Part shown: positions 1 through 5,141 of the stretch, piece by piece | Numbering within the stretch: the first letter of the stretch is position 1 | Layout: every line of letters starts with the position of its first letter | DNA from: an uncultured Azospirillum sp. | GTDB taxonomy: Bacteria; Pseudomonadota; Alphaproteobacteria; Azospirillales; Azospirillaceae | DNA: 6,105 nucleotides | Assembly: GCA_937960755.1 (NCBI GenBank) | Contig: CALGOL010000023.1 | Span: 1 to 6,105, forward strand | Reading direction: 5' to 3' | The notes under the pieces: generated by a model | Databases searched by the model: none | Told to the model about the DNA's origin: nothing | Seen by the model: the letters and a program-made list of their open reading frames with translations, nothing else | Made by a program: the position numbers and the translations under genes

Positions 1-2
1 TG

Positions 3-620
3 GCCGACCACGCCACCGCCATCGGCGAGCGCCGCATGCTGACGCTGGCCGACGGCTCAACCATAATCCTCGACGCCGACAGCGCGGCCGACGTCGTGAT
101 GGACGCCGGGCGGCGCGAGGTGGTGTTGCGCCGCGGCCGCGCGTTCTTCGATGTGGCGAAAACCGGCGCGCCATTCATCGTCAAGGCGGCGCAAGGCGAA
201 ATCCGCGTCGTCGGCACGCGCTTTGAGGTCGCCCGTTTCGGCGACTGCGCCGCGGTGGTGACGGTGGAGGAAGGCGCGGTTTCAGTGACGCCGCCCGCCG
301 GCTCTCCCCAAGCGCTCACCCCTGGAACCCGCCTGCGCTTCAACCGCCACAACGCCAAGCCGCCCGAGGCGGCGGAGCGCAGCGTCGCGGCGTGGCGTCA
401 GGGCCGGTTGAGCTTTGACGACGCGCCGGTGCGGGAAATCGTTGAAGAGATCAACCGCTATCACCCCGCCCGCATCGTGCTGTTGTCGGATGAAATCGGC
501 AAGCGCCGACTGAGCGGCAGCCTGCCCGCCGACGATCCGGCGGCGGCGCTGGAAGGGTTGGCGGACGCGCTAGGGCTGAGCCGCATCGACCTCGCCGGAC
601 AGGTCATACTGCTGAAGTGA
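3..620 (+). CDS. fecR: FecR-family anti-sigma/sigma-regulator, 5' end outside the window
   Basis: Partial gene. The reading frame is already open at base 3, and the residues before the first in-window ATG (base 36), ADHATAIGERR, belong to the FecR domain, so that ATG is internal. Visible parts are the FecR core (LADGSTIILDADSAADV, then GRAFFDVAK, then VVGTRFEVARF and VTVEEGAVSV), an LTPGTRLRF strand, and a C-terminal STN-like/DUF4974-type module of about 75 residues beginning AAWRQGRLSFDDAPVREIVEEINRY. In this family the N-terminal cytoplasmic region (DUF4880) and a single membrane helix lie upstream and are not in the window. FecR proteins sit in the inner membrane, contact the signalling domain of a TonB-dependent receptor in the periplasm, and control a FecI-type ECF sigma factor. 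The receptor gene follows directly on the same strand, as expected. A fecI-type gene just left of the window is inferred, not seen. Confidence 0.93.
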   Translation, partial: ADHATAIGERRMLTLADGSTIILDADSAADVVMDAGRREVVLRRGRAFFDVAKTGAPFIVKAAQGEIRVVGTRFEVARFGDCAAVVTVEEGAVSVTPPAGSPQALTPGTRLRFNRHNAKPPEAAERSVAAWRQGRLSFDDAPVREIVEEINRYHPARIVLLSDEIGKRRLSGSLPADDPAAALEGLADALGLSRIDLAGQVILLK

Positions 621-667
621 AATTTTTTAAAAAAGCCATGAGGAGGGTCGGGGCTCCATCCGTTTCC
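619..667 (+). promoter_or_regulatory. Candidate ECF (FecI-type) promoter region for the receptor
   Basis: The first part of the fecR-receptor gap carries a run of T followed by a run of A (a 12-base TTTTTTAAAAAA palindrome at 623-634), then a G-rich block (GAGGAGGGTCGGGG, about 640-653) and CCGTTTCC at 660-667. An A/T tract, a GG-rich element and a CCGTC/CCGTT-like element are a layout I associate with promoters read by FecI-like sigma factors upstream of their receptor genes. This is pattern matching from memory, without an alignment. It would leave a 5' untranslated leader of about 65 bases before the receptor ATG. No clear sigma-70 boxes were seen. Confidence 0.3.
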
Positions 668-686
668 TAATCGAGAACGAAAGTCA

Positions 687-714
687 GTCGCGGATAGTCC
701 CCTTTTCCCGCGAC
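687..714 (+). repeat. Inverted repeat in the receptor 5' leader (possible hairpin or operator)
   Basis: GTCGCGG at 687-693 is perfectly complementary to CCGCGAC at 708-714, with a 14-base spacer. It ends 7 bases before the receptor ribosome-binding site. It could be an mRNA hairpin affecting translation or a protein-binding operator. No T-tract follows, so it is not a terminator. The arms are certain; the function is unknown. Confidence 0.4.
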
Positions 715-721
715 GGAAACG

Positions 722-728
722 AAGGAAG
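722..728 (+). promoter_or_regulatory. Ribosome-binding site of the TonB-dependent receptor
   Basis: AAGGAAG lies 8 bases upstream of the ATG at 737. It would be only 2 bases from the in-frame TTG at 731, so it decides the start in favour of the ATG. Confidence 0.7.
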
Positions 729-736
729 CTTTGCCG

Positions 737-3076
737 ATGCCTTACGCCGCCGCCCGCCGCCGCCTGTTCGGCCCCACCGCCTCCGCCTTGATCGCGCTGA
801 GCTTCATCGCCGCGCCGGCCGTCGCCGCAGAAACCAGCAAGGCCGAAACCAGCAAGGCCGGCGCCAAAAAAGCCGGGACTCCGGCCGCCGCCAAGCAAGC
901 CCCCGGAACCTATAACTTCGCTATTCCCGCTAAGCCGCTGGGCCAAGCGCTGGAGGATTTCGGCCGCGTCACCGGCCTGTCGGTGATCTATGCCGACAAG
1001 GCGGCGGCGGCCGCCCCGGCGCCGGCGCTGTCGGGCGGCATGAGCGCTGAAGAAGCGCTGAAACGCCTGACCGCCGGCTCCGGCGCGACCTACCGTTTCG
1101 TCAACCCGACGACGGTGACGGTGGAAACGCCGGTCGCCCCGGTGGTTGGCGGCGACGCGCTGCAACTGGGTCCGGTGGTGGTCAGCGCCTCCGGCCACGC
1201 CACCGCCTTGCGCGACGCGCCGGCCAGCATTTCGGTGATCGATTCCAAGGAGTTTGAAAAGCGCCCGGTGCGCGATCTGACCGAAGTGCTGAGCCGTGTC
1301 GAAGGCGTGACGCTGCGCCGCGCCGGCAATCTGCGCAATATTCAGATTCGCGGCTTCGACAGCAATTACGTGCTGTCGATGGTGGACGGCAAGCGGGTCG
1401 ACACCACGACGTCGGTGTTCCGCGGCAACGACTACGACACCGGCTGGGTCAACGGCGACGCCATCGAACGGGTGGAAGTGGTGCGCGGGCCGATGTCGTC
1501 GCTCTACGGCTCCGACGCGGTGGGCGGCGTGGTCAACGTCATCACCAAGAAGCCGGGCGACAAGTGGATCGGCTCGGTCAACGGCGGCTACACCTTCCAG
1601 GAAGACCGCAACGCCGGCGATTCGTGGAAGACCGGCTTCTACGCCGCCGGCCCGATCGCGCCGACCCTGGGCGCCAAGATCTACGGCGCCTATGACCGCC
1701 GCCTGGGTGATGAAGACGTGAACCCGCCGGCCGCCAACGGAACCCGCCAACCCGGCGTCAACGACAGCCGCAACGCCAACATCAACGGCGAATTGGTGTG
1801 GTCGCCCGACGCCCGCACCGACGTCACGCTGGACGGCGGCTTCTCGGAACGCTCGCACGCCGACAGCCAAACCATTCTGCGCCAATCCTACGGCGTATCT
1901 TACAAGGGCGGCTTCGACTTCGGCTCAATTGAAGCCAAGGCGTACGGCGACCGTATCCGCAATCTTGACGGCAACATCTCCGGGCAGAAGAACCCCAACA
2001 CCTCGACCAACCAGGCCGCCGACATCAAGGCGGTGGTTCCGGTCAATCTGTGGGGCCAGACGCTGAGCTTCGGCGGCGACGTCCGCCGCAGCACGCTGGA
2101 GGACCCCTCCACCATCGTCGGCCTGCCCGGCACCGCCAGCTATCGCGCCACCGACACCGAAGAAGTCAGCCAATACTCATTGTTCGTCGAAGACGAGATC
2201 GTCATCACCGACGATCTGCGCCTGACCTTCGGCAACCGCTACGACCATCATGAAATGTTCGGCGGCCACAACAGCCCGCGGGCCTATCTGGTCTATCACC
2301 TGACCGACGCGATCACCTTGAAGACCGGCTGGTCGAAAGCCTTCAAAGCCCCGACGCTGCTGCAAACCAGCACCAATTGGGGGTCGGTGTCGTGCGGCAG
2401 CGCCACGGTGGGGTGCTACATCATCGGCAATCCCGACCTGAAGCCGGAAACCAGCATCTCCAAAGAAATCGGCCTCAGCGCCGACTTCGGCAAGTACGGC
2501 GGCGGCTTCACCCTGTTCCGCAATGATTTGAAGGACATGGTGGACATCACCAGCCGCACCGCCAATCGCACGCTGGCGCGCAGCTATTCCAACTTCGTGG
2601 GATATCTGCCGGACGGACGGCCGATTTTCGAATATCAGAACATCGCCAAGGCGCGCACCCAAGGCGTCGAGGCCAATTTGTTCTTTGAACCGGCGAACGG
2701 CGTCATGGTGCGGGCCAACTACACCTATCTTGACGCCACCAACCGCAGCGGTTCGACCTCCCTACCCTTGGTTTACCGCTCGCGCCACACCGCCAACGCT
2801 TCGGTGGATTGGGAGATTGACGAACGCTGGAGCGCGTTCTTCACCGCTTCCTACATCGGTTCGCAATACGTCAGCGTGCCTTCCAACGGCGTCAACAAGA
2901 TCAAGCAAGACGGCTTCGCCACCTTCGACATCGGCGGCGCCTACAAGCTGACCGACAACGTCACCGTGACCGCCGGCGTCATCAACATCGCCGACAAGGA
3001 AGTGAAGCGCACCAACACCAGCGAGTTCAATGAAGAAGGCCGGCGCTACTTCATCACCGCCACCACCCGCTTTTAA
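737..3076 (+). CDS. FecA-like TonB-dependent siderophore receptor with N-terminal STN signalling domain
   Basis: Outer-membrane receptor of 779 residues that imports a ferric siderophore using TonB-ExbBD energy. The start is ATG 737, chosen over TTG 731 because of AAGGAAG at 722-728. A signal peptide covers about residues 1-31 (RRR, hydrophobic core, then AVAA before ETSK). An Ala/Lys-rich linker follows. The STN domain (about 58-131, starting TYNFAIPAKPLGQALEDFGRVTG) marks a transducer receptor that signals to FecR. A TonB-box-like GPVVVSA is at about 145-151. The plug domain (about 158-273) contains NIQIRGFDSNYVLSMVDGKR and YGSDAVGGVVNVITKK. The 22-strand barrel runs to the terminal aromatic residue (ITATTRF). 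A cysteine pair (Cys553, Cys560) just before GNPDLKPE fits an extracellular loop disulfide common in catecholate receptors of the CirA/FepA/PirA type. The fecR gene lies upstream and a siderophore-type esterase starts 6 bases after the stop. The substrate is inferred to be a catecholate but is not proven. Confidence 0.95.
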   Translation: MPYAAARRRLFGPTASALIALSFIAAPAVAAETSKAETSKAGAKKAGTPAAAKQAPGTYNFAIPAKPLGQALEDFGRVTGLSVIYADKAAAAAPAPALSGGMSAEEALKRLTAGSGATYRFVNPTTVTVETPVAPVVGGDALQLGPVVVSASGHATALRDAPASISVIDSKEFEKRPVRDLTEVLSRVEGVTLRRAGNLRNIQIRGFDSNYVLSMVDGKRVDTTTSVFRGNDYDTGWVNGDAIERVEVVRGPMSSLYGSDAVGGVVNVITKKPGDKWIGSVNGGYTFQEDRNAGDSWKTGFYAAGPIAPTLGAKIYGAYDRRLGDEDVNPPAANGTRQPGVNDSRNANINGELVWSPDARTDVTLDGGFSERSHADSQTILRQSYGVSYKGGFDFGSIEAKAYGDRIRNLDGNISGQKNPNTSTNQAADIKAVVPVNLWGQTLSFGGDVRRSTLEDPSTIVGLPGTASYRATDTEEVSQYSLFVEDEIVITDDLRLTFGNRYDHHEMFGGHNSPRAYLVYHLTDAITLKTGWSKAFKAPTLLQTSTNWGSVSCGSATVGCYIIGNPDLKPETSISKEIGLSADFGKYGGGFTLFRNDLKDMVDITSRTANRTLARSYSNFVGYLPDGRPIFEYQNIAKARTQGVEANLFFEPANGVMVRANYTYLDATNRSGSTSLPLVYRSRHTANASVDWEIDERWSAFFTASYIGSQYVSVPSNGVNKIKQDGFATFDIGGAYKLTDNVTVTAGVINIADKEVKRTNTSEFNEEGRRYFITATTRF
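830..859 (+). repeat. Two tandem copies of a 15-base unit inside the receptor gene
   Basis: GAAACCAGCAAGGCC occurs at 830-844 and again, identically, at 845-859, encoding ETSKA-ETSKA immediately after the predicted signal-peptide cleavage site. It stays in frame and lengthens the Ala/Lys-rich linker before the STN domain. It looks like a recent slippage duplication in a flexible region. Confidence 0.85.
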
Positions 3077-3082
3077 TCAGCC

Positions 3083-3988
3083 ATGAAAATGCTTCACCAG
3101 CTTTGGGGAGCGGCGCTCCTCTTGCTGGCCGCGGCGGCGCAACCCGCCGCGGCGCAAAGTAGCGGGGGCGCCCCTGTCGTCCTGCAAGGCGCGACGGTGC
3201 GGACGCTTCAAGCGGCGGATGGTCAAAGCTACCGGCTCTATCTGTCGATCCCGCAGCAGGAGCCGCCGCCGGAGGGATTCCCGGTGCTCTACCTGCTGGA
3301 CGCCAACGGCTATTTCCCGCTGCTGGCGACGGCGGCGCGGCTTCAGTCCCGCCGCCCCGACGTCACCGGCGTGGTTCCCATGGTGGTGGCGGGGATCGAC
3401 CATGACGCAGGCGAAGCGTTCGACATCGACCGGCGCTACCGCGACTTCACCCCGCCGACCCGCGACGGCGGCCCGCCCAAGCTGATCGAGGCGTTCAAGA
3501 TCCAGCCGCCGTGTTGCGAAGCCGACCGCTTCCTCGCCTTCATCGAAGCCGAGGTCAAGCCGCTGGTGGAGAAGCTGGCCCCGGTTGACCGCGGCAAGCA
3601 AAGCCTGTTCGGCCATTCGCTGGGCGGGCTGCTGGCGCTGCACGCCCTGGCGGCGCGGCCCGAGGCGTTCCAGAACGTTATCGCCGTCAGCCCGTCGGCG
3701 TGGTGGGACGATCAGCGGGTGTTGGACGGCCTGCGCGCCTTCGCCAGCGGCGATAAGGCCGGCTTGGCGCGGTCGTTGGTCATCGTCGGCGCGCGGGAGC
3801 ATCTCGACATGCGCCAGGGCGCCGCGGCGGCGGCAGAGGTGTTGAAGGCCGGGCGGGCGTCGGGACCGCTGACCCGGTTTGAGGAAACCCGATACGCCGA
3901 CCACGGCACGGTGGTTCCGGTAGCGATCAACCGGGCGCTGCGCTTCGCCTCCGGCGCCGAGCCGTGGCCAGCGGAAAAGGCGGATTGA
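3083..3988 (+). CDS. Secreted alpha/beta-hydrolase, siderophore-esterase type (IroE/BesA/esterase-D family)
   Basis: Protein of 301 residues. The signal peptide (about 1-24: MKMLHQLWG, Leu/Ala-rich core, PAAA before QSS) places it in the periplasm or anchored in the inner membrane. Family features in order: RLYLSIP (51-57), the early strand and turn VLYLLDANGYF (68-78), AGIDHD (103-108), YRDFTP (119-124), the nucleophile elbow GHSLGG (177-182, Ser179), VSPSAWWDD (202-210), and the probable catalytic His274 in DHG. YRDFTP and SPSxWW are typical of the IroE/Fes-related branch, whose members hydrolyse trilactone catecholate siderophores such as enterobactin or salmochelin. The gene begins 6 bases after the receptor stop, so it is very likely co-transcribed, and a role in periplasmic iron release is the natural reading. 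No good Shine-Dalgarno precedes ATG 3083 (the next in-frame ATG is 3089), which suggests translational coupling. Residues 144-145 are adjacent cysteines. A general carboxylesterase is the alternative. Confidence 0.88.
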   Translation: MKMLHQLWGAALLLLAAAAQPAAAQSSGGAPVVLQGATVRTLQAADGQSYRLYLSIPQQEPPPEGFPVLYLLDANGYFPLLATAARLQSRRPDVTGVVPMVVAGIDHDAGEAFDIDRRYRDFTPPTRDGGPPKLIEAFKIQPPCCEADRFLAFIEAEVKPLVEKLAPVDRGKQSLFGHSLGGLLALHALAARPEAFQNVIAVSPSAWWDDQRVLDGLRAFASGDKAGLARSLVIVGAREHLDMRQGAAAAAEVLKAGRASGPLTRFEETRYADHGTVVPVAINRALRFASGAEPWPAEKAD

Positions 3989-4003
3989 AATGATTGCATT
4001 TCA
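3986..4003 (+). repeat. Perfect inverted repeat over the esterase stop codon
   Basis: TGAAATG (3986-3992) and CATTTCA (3997-4003) are exact reverse complements around a 4-base spacer ATTG. The left arm includes the esterase TGA stop. The stem is A/T-rich and has no T-tract after it, so it is a poor intrinsic terminator. It could be an operator for the next gene or a weak mRNA 3'-end structure. It does not match a regulator site that I can name. Confidence 0.4.
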
Positions 4004-4032
4004 GGTGGCTGCTCTCTATCAAACGAGCGATG

Positions 4033-4038
4033 GATAAT
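4033..4038 (+). promoter_or_regulatory. Possible -10 element of the DUF4365 cassette
   Basis: GATAAT matches TATAAT at five of six positions, within a short A/T-rich patch (4028-4055) that stands out from its GC-rich surroundings. It lies 28 bases before the DUF4365 ATG. No convincing -35 box was found at the usual 16-18 base spacing, so the call is weak. Confidence 0.25.
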
Positions 4039-4066
4039 AGATTTTCTTTTTTCCCGGCGCTCTTTG

Positions 4067-4567
4067 ATGGACATAATCTTCACTGGCGATAATGACGTCA
4101 AAGAGCGCTTGTCCATCGCCTATCTTACCGCCGTCGCCGCGCATGCCGGTTGCGAGTTGATGGAGGTGAAGACCCAGCGCGACGGCGTGGACGTGCTGAT
4201 AAAGCCGATAACCGGCGCAACCCACCTCATGATCCGCGTTCAAGCCAAAGCGACGTCACGCCTTTCCCGCATTAACGGCGGCGCATTGTTTTCCTTCCAG
4301 CTTGATCGATATGTATATGATCTGCTGCGGCGACCATCGGTCATGCCGGCCTTGTTAGTGGTTTACGACATGCCGGAAGACCCGGAAGAATGGGTCGTCG
4401 TCACGGCGGAAAAAACGGCGCTGCGGCGCGCCGGCTTCTGGAAAGATTTGCGCGGCGCGCCAGAGGTGGAGGCGGACAGCGCGGCCGTGCGTATTTCACC
4501 GTCAAACATCTTCGATAAAAGCGCTATAGTTGATGTTCTGACGCGGGCGGAAAGCGCTTCTTGGTGA
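4067..4567 (+). CDS. DUF4365-domain protein, predicted PD-(D/E)XK nuclease-like fold
   Basis: Protein of 166 residues that appears to be a complete single-domain DUF4365 protein. The opening helix VKERLSIAYLTAVAAHAG (11-28) is the family's usual N-terminal signature. GVDVLIKP (40-47, Asp42) and IRVQAKAT (56-63, Gln59-x-Lys61) form the spaced D...QxK pattern expected of a PD-(D/E)XK-type nuclease core. After these come FSFQLDRYVYDLLRRP (75-90), the strand ALLVVYDMP (95-103), EEWVVV (107-112), RRAGFWKDLRG (120-130) and VRISPSNIFD (141-150). DUF4365 has no settled biochemical role, and nuclease activity is inferred from fold only. No Shine-Dalgarno is evident before ATG 4067 or the adjacent TTG 4064; I prefer the ATG. 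The next gene starts 23 bases after the stop on the same strand, so the two look like one operon. The gene separates the iron-uptake locus from era. Confidence 0.82.
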   Translation: MDIIFTGDNDVKERLSIAYLTAVAAHAGCELMEVKTQRDGVDVLIKPITGATHLMIRVQAKATSRLSRINGGALFSFQLDRYVYDLLRRPSVMPALLVVYDMPEDPEEWVVVTAEKTALRRAGFWKDLRGAPEVEADSAAVRISPSNIFDKSAIVDVLTRAESASW

Positions 4568-4578
4568 GTTCGGCGCGC

Positions 4579-4585
4579 AGGAGGG
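4579..4585 (+). promoter_or_regulatory. Strong ribosome-binding site that fixes the start of the downstream gene
   Basis: AGGAGGG lies 5 bases upstream of ATG 4591, a near-perfect Shine-Dalgarno. An in-frame TTG at 4561 and GTG at 4564 overlap the end of the DUF4365 gene, but using them would place this site inside the coding region. ATG 4591 is therefore the better start. Confidence 0.8.
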
Positions 4586-4590
4586 ATCTG

Positions 4591-5097
4591 ATGTACAGTC
4601 TGCCGATGAGCCCGGCCACCGCGAAAGCAGTTTCCGAAATGCCTTCGGAAGATCTGATCGCGTTCTTAAAAGACAATGGATGGCGGGAGGCTGGTCCCTT
4701 CGGCGCCTACGCCGTTCGCTTCCTCAGCCCTGAACCGGAAACGGAAAAAGCGGTGATCGTCCCAATCAGCCGAGAAATCGCTGATTACGAATGGCTGATG
4801 ATTAATGCATCCATAGAAATTACAAAACAAAGAAAAATACCTGTAGAATATATTTTATGGGAAATAATGCTTCATAAAACATCAAGAAAATTTTTTGAAG
4901 CAAAAGAATATTCAACCGAGCAAGCATCAGCATATCGAATTCATTTAGAAGAATCAATTAAAGACACCTCCGCACCTGAATGGCAACAAAGGAAAAGCTC
5001 TCAAAAATTGACTTATAAAGCTAATCCATTCACAGAAATAACGGCAGCGGGGGTCACTATGACGCCCCGCACAACAAATATAAAATCAGCCAAATAG
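4591..5097 (+). CDS. Uncharacterised protein paired with DUF4365; gene with split base composition
   Basis: Protein of 168 residues, starting at ATG 4591 behind a strong AGGAGGG. I cannot assign it to a named family. The N-terminal part looks like a small folded domain: helix SEDLIAFLKDNGW (19-31), then GAYAVRFL (38-45), a strand AVIVPISREIADYEWLM (54-70), and a helix IPVEYILWEIM (83-93). The rest is hydrophilic, Lys/Glu/Ser/Thr-rich, with low-complexity character and a basic tail (NIKSAK). There is no signal peptide or membrane helix, so it is probably cytoplasmic. It lies 23 bases after the DUF4365 gene on the same strand, so the two products may act together, for example as enzyme and partner or regulator; this is inference. 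The base composition is odd: the part up to about base 4800 is about 57% GC, while 4801-5040 is about 30% GC with AGA, ATA, TTA and GTA codons that are rare in neighbouring genes. Recombination or transfer is likely, and the C-terminus may not be the family's original one. Confidence 0.78.
   Translation: MYSLPMSPATAKAVSEMPSEDLIAFLKDNGWREAGPFGAYAVRFLSPEPETEKAVIVPISREIADYEWLMINASIEITKQRKIPVEYILWEIMLHKTSRKFFEAKEYSTEQASAYRIHLEESIKDTSAPEWQQRKSSQKLTYKANPFTEITAAGVTMTPRTTNIKSAK
4801..5040. other. AT-rich block inside a GC-rich region
   Basis: Counted by hand, this 240-base block has 72 G/C (30%), against 136 of 240 (57%) in the 240 bases just before it. The change is sharp, close to base 4800, and falls inside an open reading frame that stays intact across it. 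No transposase fragment, terminal inverted repeats or direct repeats were seen at its edges. It looks like a segment of different ancestry joined in frame, or a gene whose GC-rich front has been replaced by recombination. Confidence 0.75.
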
Positions 5098-5105
5098 TCC
5101 CCCCT

Positions 5106-5141
5106 GCTACGCCTTGTGGTCGAGACCCCACGGGGCGTAGC
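5106..5141. repeat. Long hairpin over the 3' end of era, between convergent genes
   Basis: GCTACGCC (5106-5113) pairs exactly with GGCGTAGC (5134-5141), and inside it GTGG (5116-5119) pairs with CCAC (5128-5131). The two positions between the arms are TT opposite GG, which can form G-U wobbles in the + strand RNA, giving about 14 pairs with an 8-base loop. It covers the era stop codon and last codons, starting 9 bases after the stop of the + strand gene. There is no T-tract on either strand, so it is not a classic intrinsic terminator. It may instead protect the 3' end of the + strand message or limit convergent read-through. Confidence 0.45.

Noticed and set aside
638..670. Tiny reading frame ATG...TAA (10 codons) in the fecR-receptor gap
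   Set aside because: No ribosome-binding site lies before it and the product has no leader-peptide feature; the bases are better read as part of a promoter region.
731..736. TTG at 731 as the receptor start
   Set aside because: It is only 2 bases after the AAGGAAG site, while ATG 737 has normal spacing and leaves a normal signal peptide.
461..1885. Long minus-strand open frame of 474 codons opposite fecR and the receptor
   Set aside because: It lies antisense to two clearly recognised genes. The product is a low-information Arg/Gly/Ala/Val-rich sequence typical of the reverse frame of high-GC genes, with no domain recognised.
3077..3904. Minus-strand open frame of 275 codons opposite the esterase
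   Set aside because: It is a mirror of a well-supported hydrolase gene; its translation is Arg-rich with no motif, and no ribosome-binding site was seen.
4030..4092. Short 20-codon frame from ATG 4030 overlapping the DUF4365 start
   Set aside because: No ribosome-binding site and no recognisable product; overlap with a conserved gene makes it a likely chance frame.
4561..4590. TTG 4561 or GTG 4564 as the start of the partner gene
   Set aside because: These overlap the end of the DUF4365 gene and would bury the strong AGGAGGG; the added residues (MVSSARRRDL) match nothing obvious.
4801..5040. Insertion-sequence remnant as the source of the AT-rich block
   Set aside because: No transposase-like residues, terminal inverted repeats or target duplications could be found, so only the composition change is claimed.
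5106..5141. Intrinsic transcription terminator for era or the cassette
   Set aside because: The stem is good but no run of T follows on either strand, so it is reported only as a hairpin.
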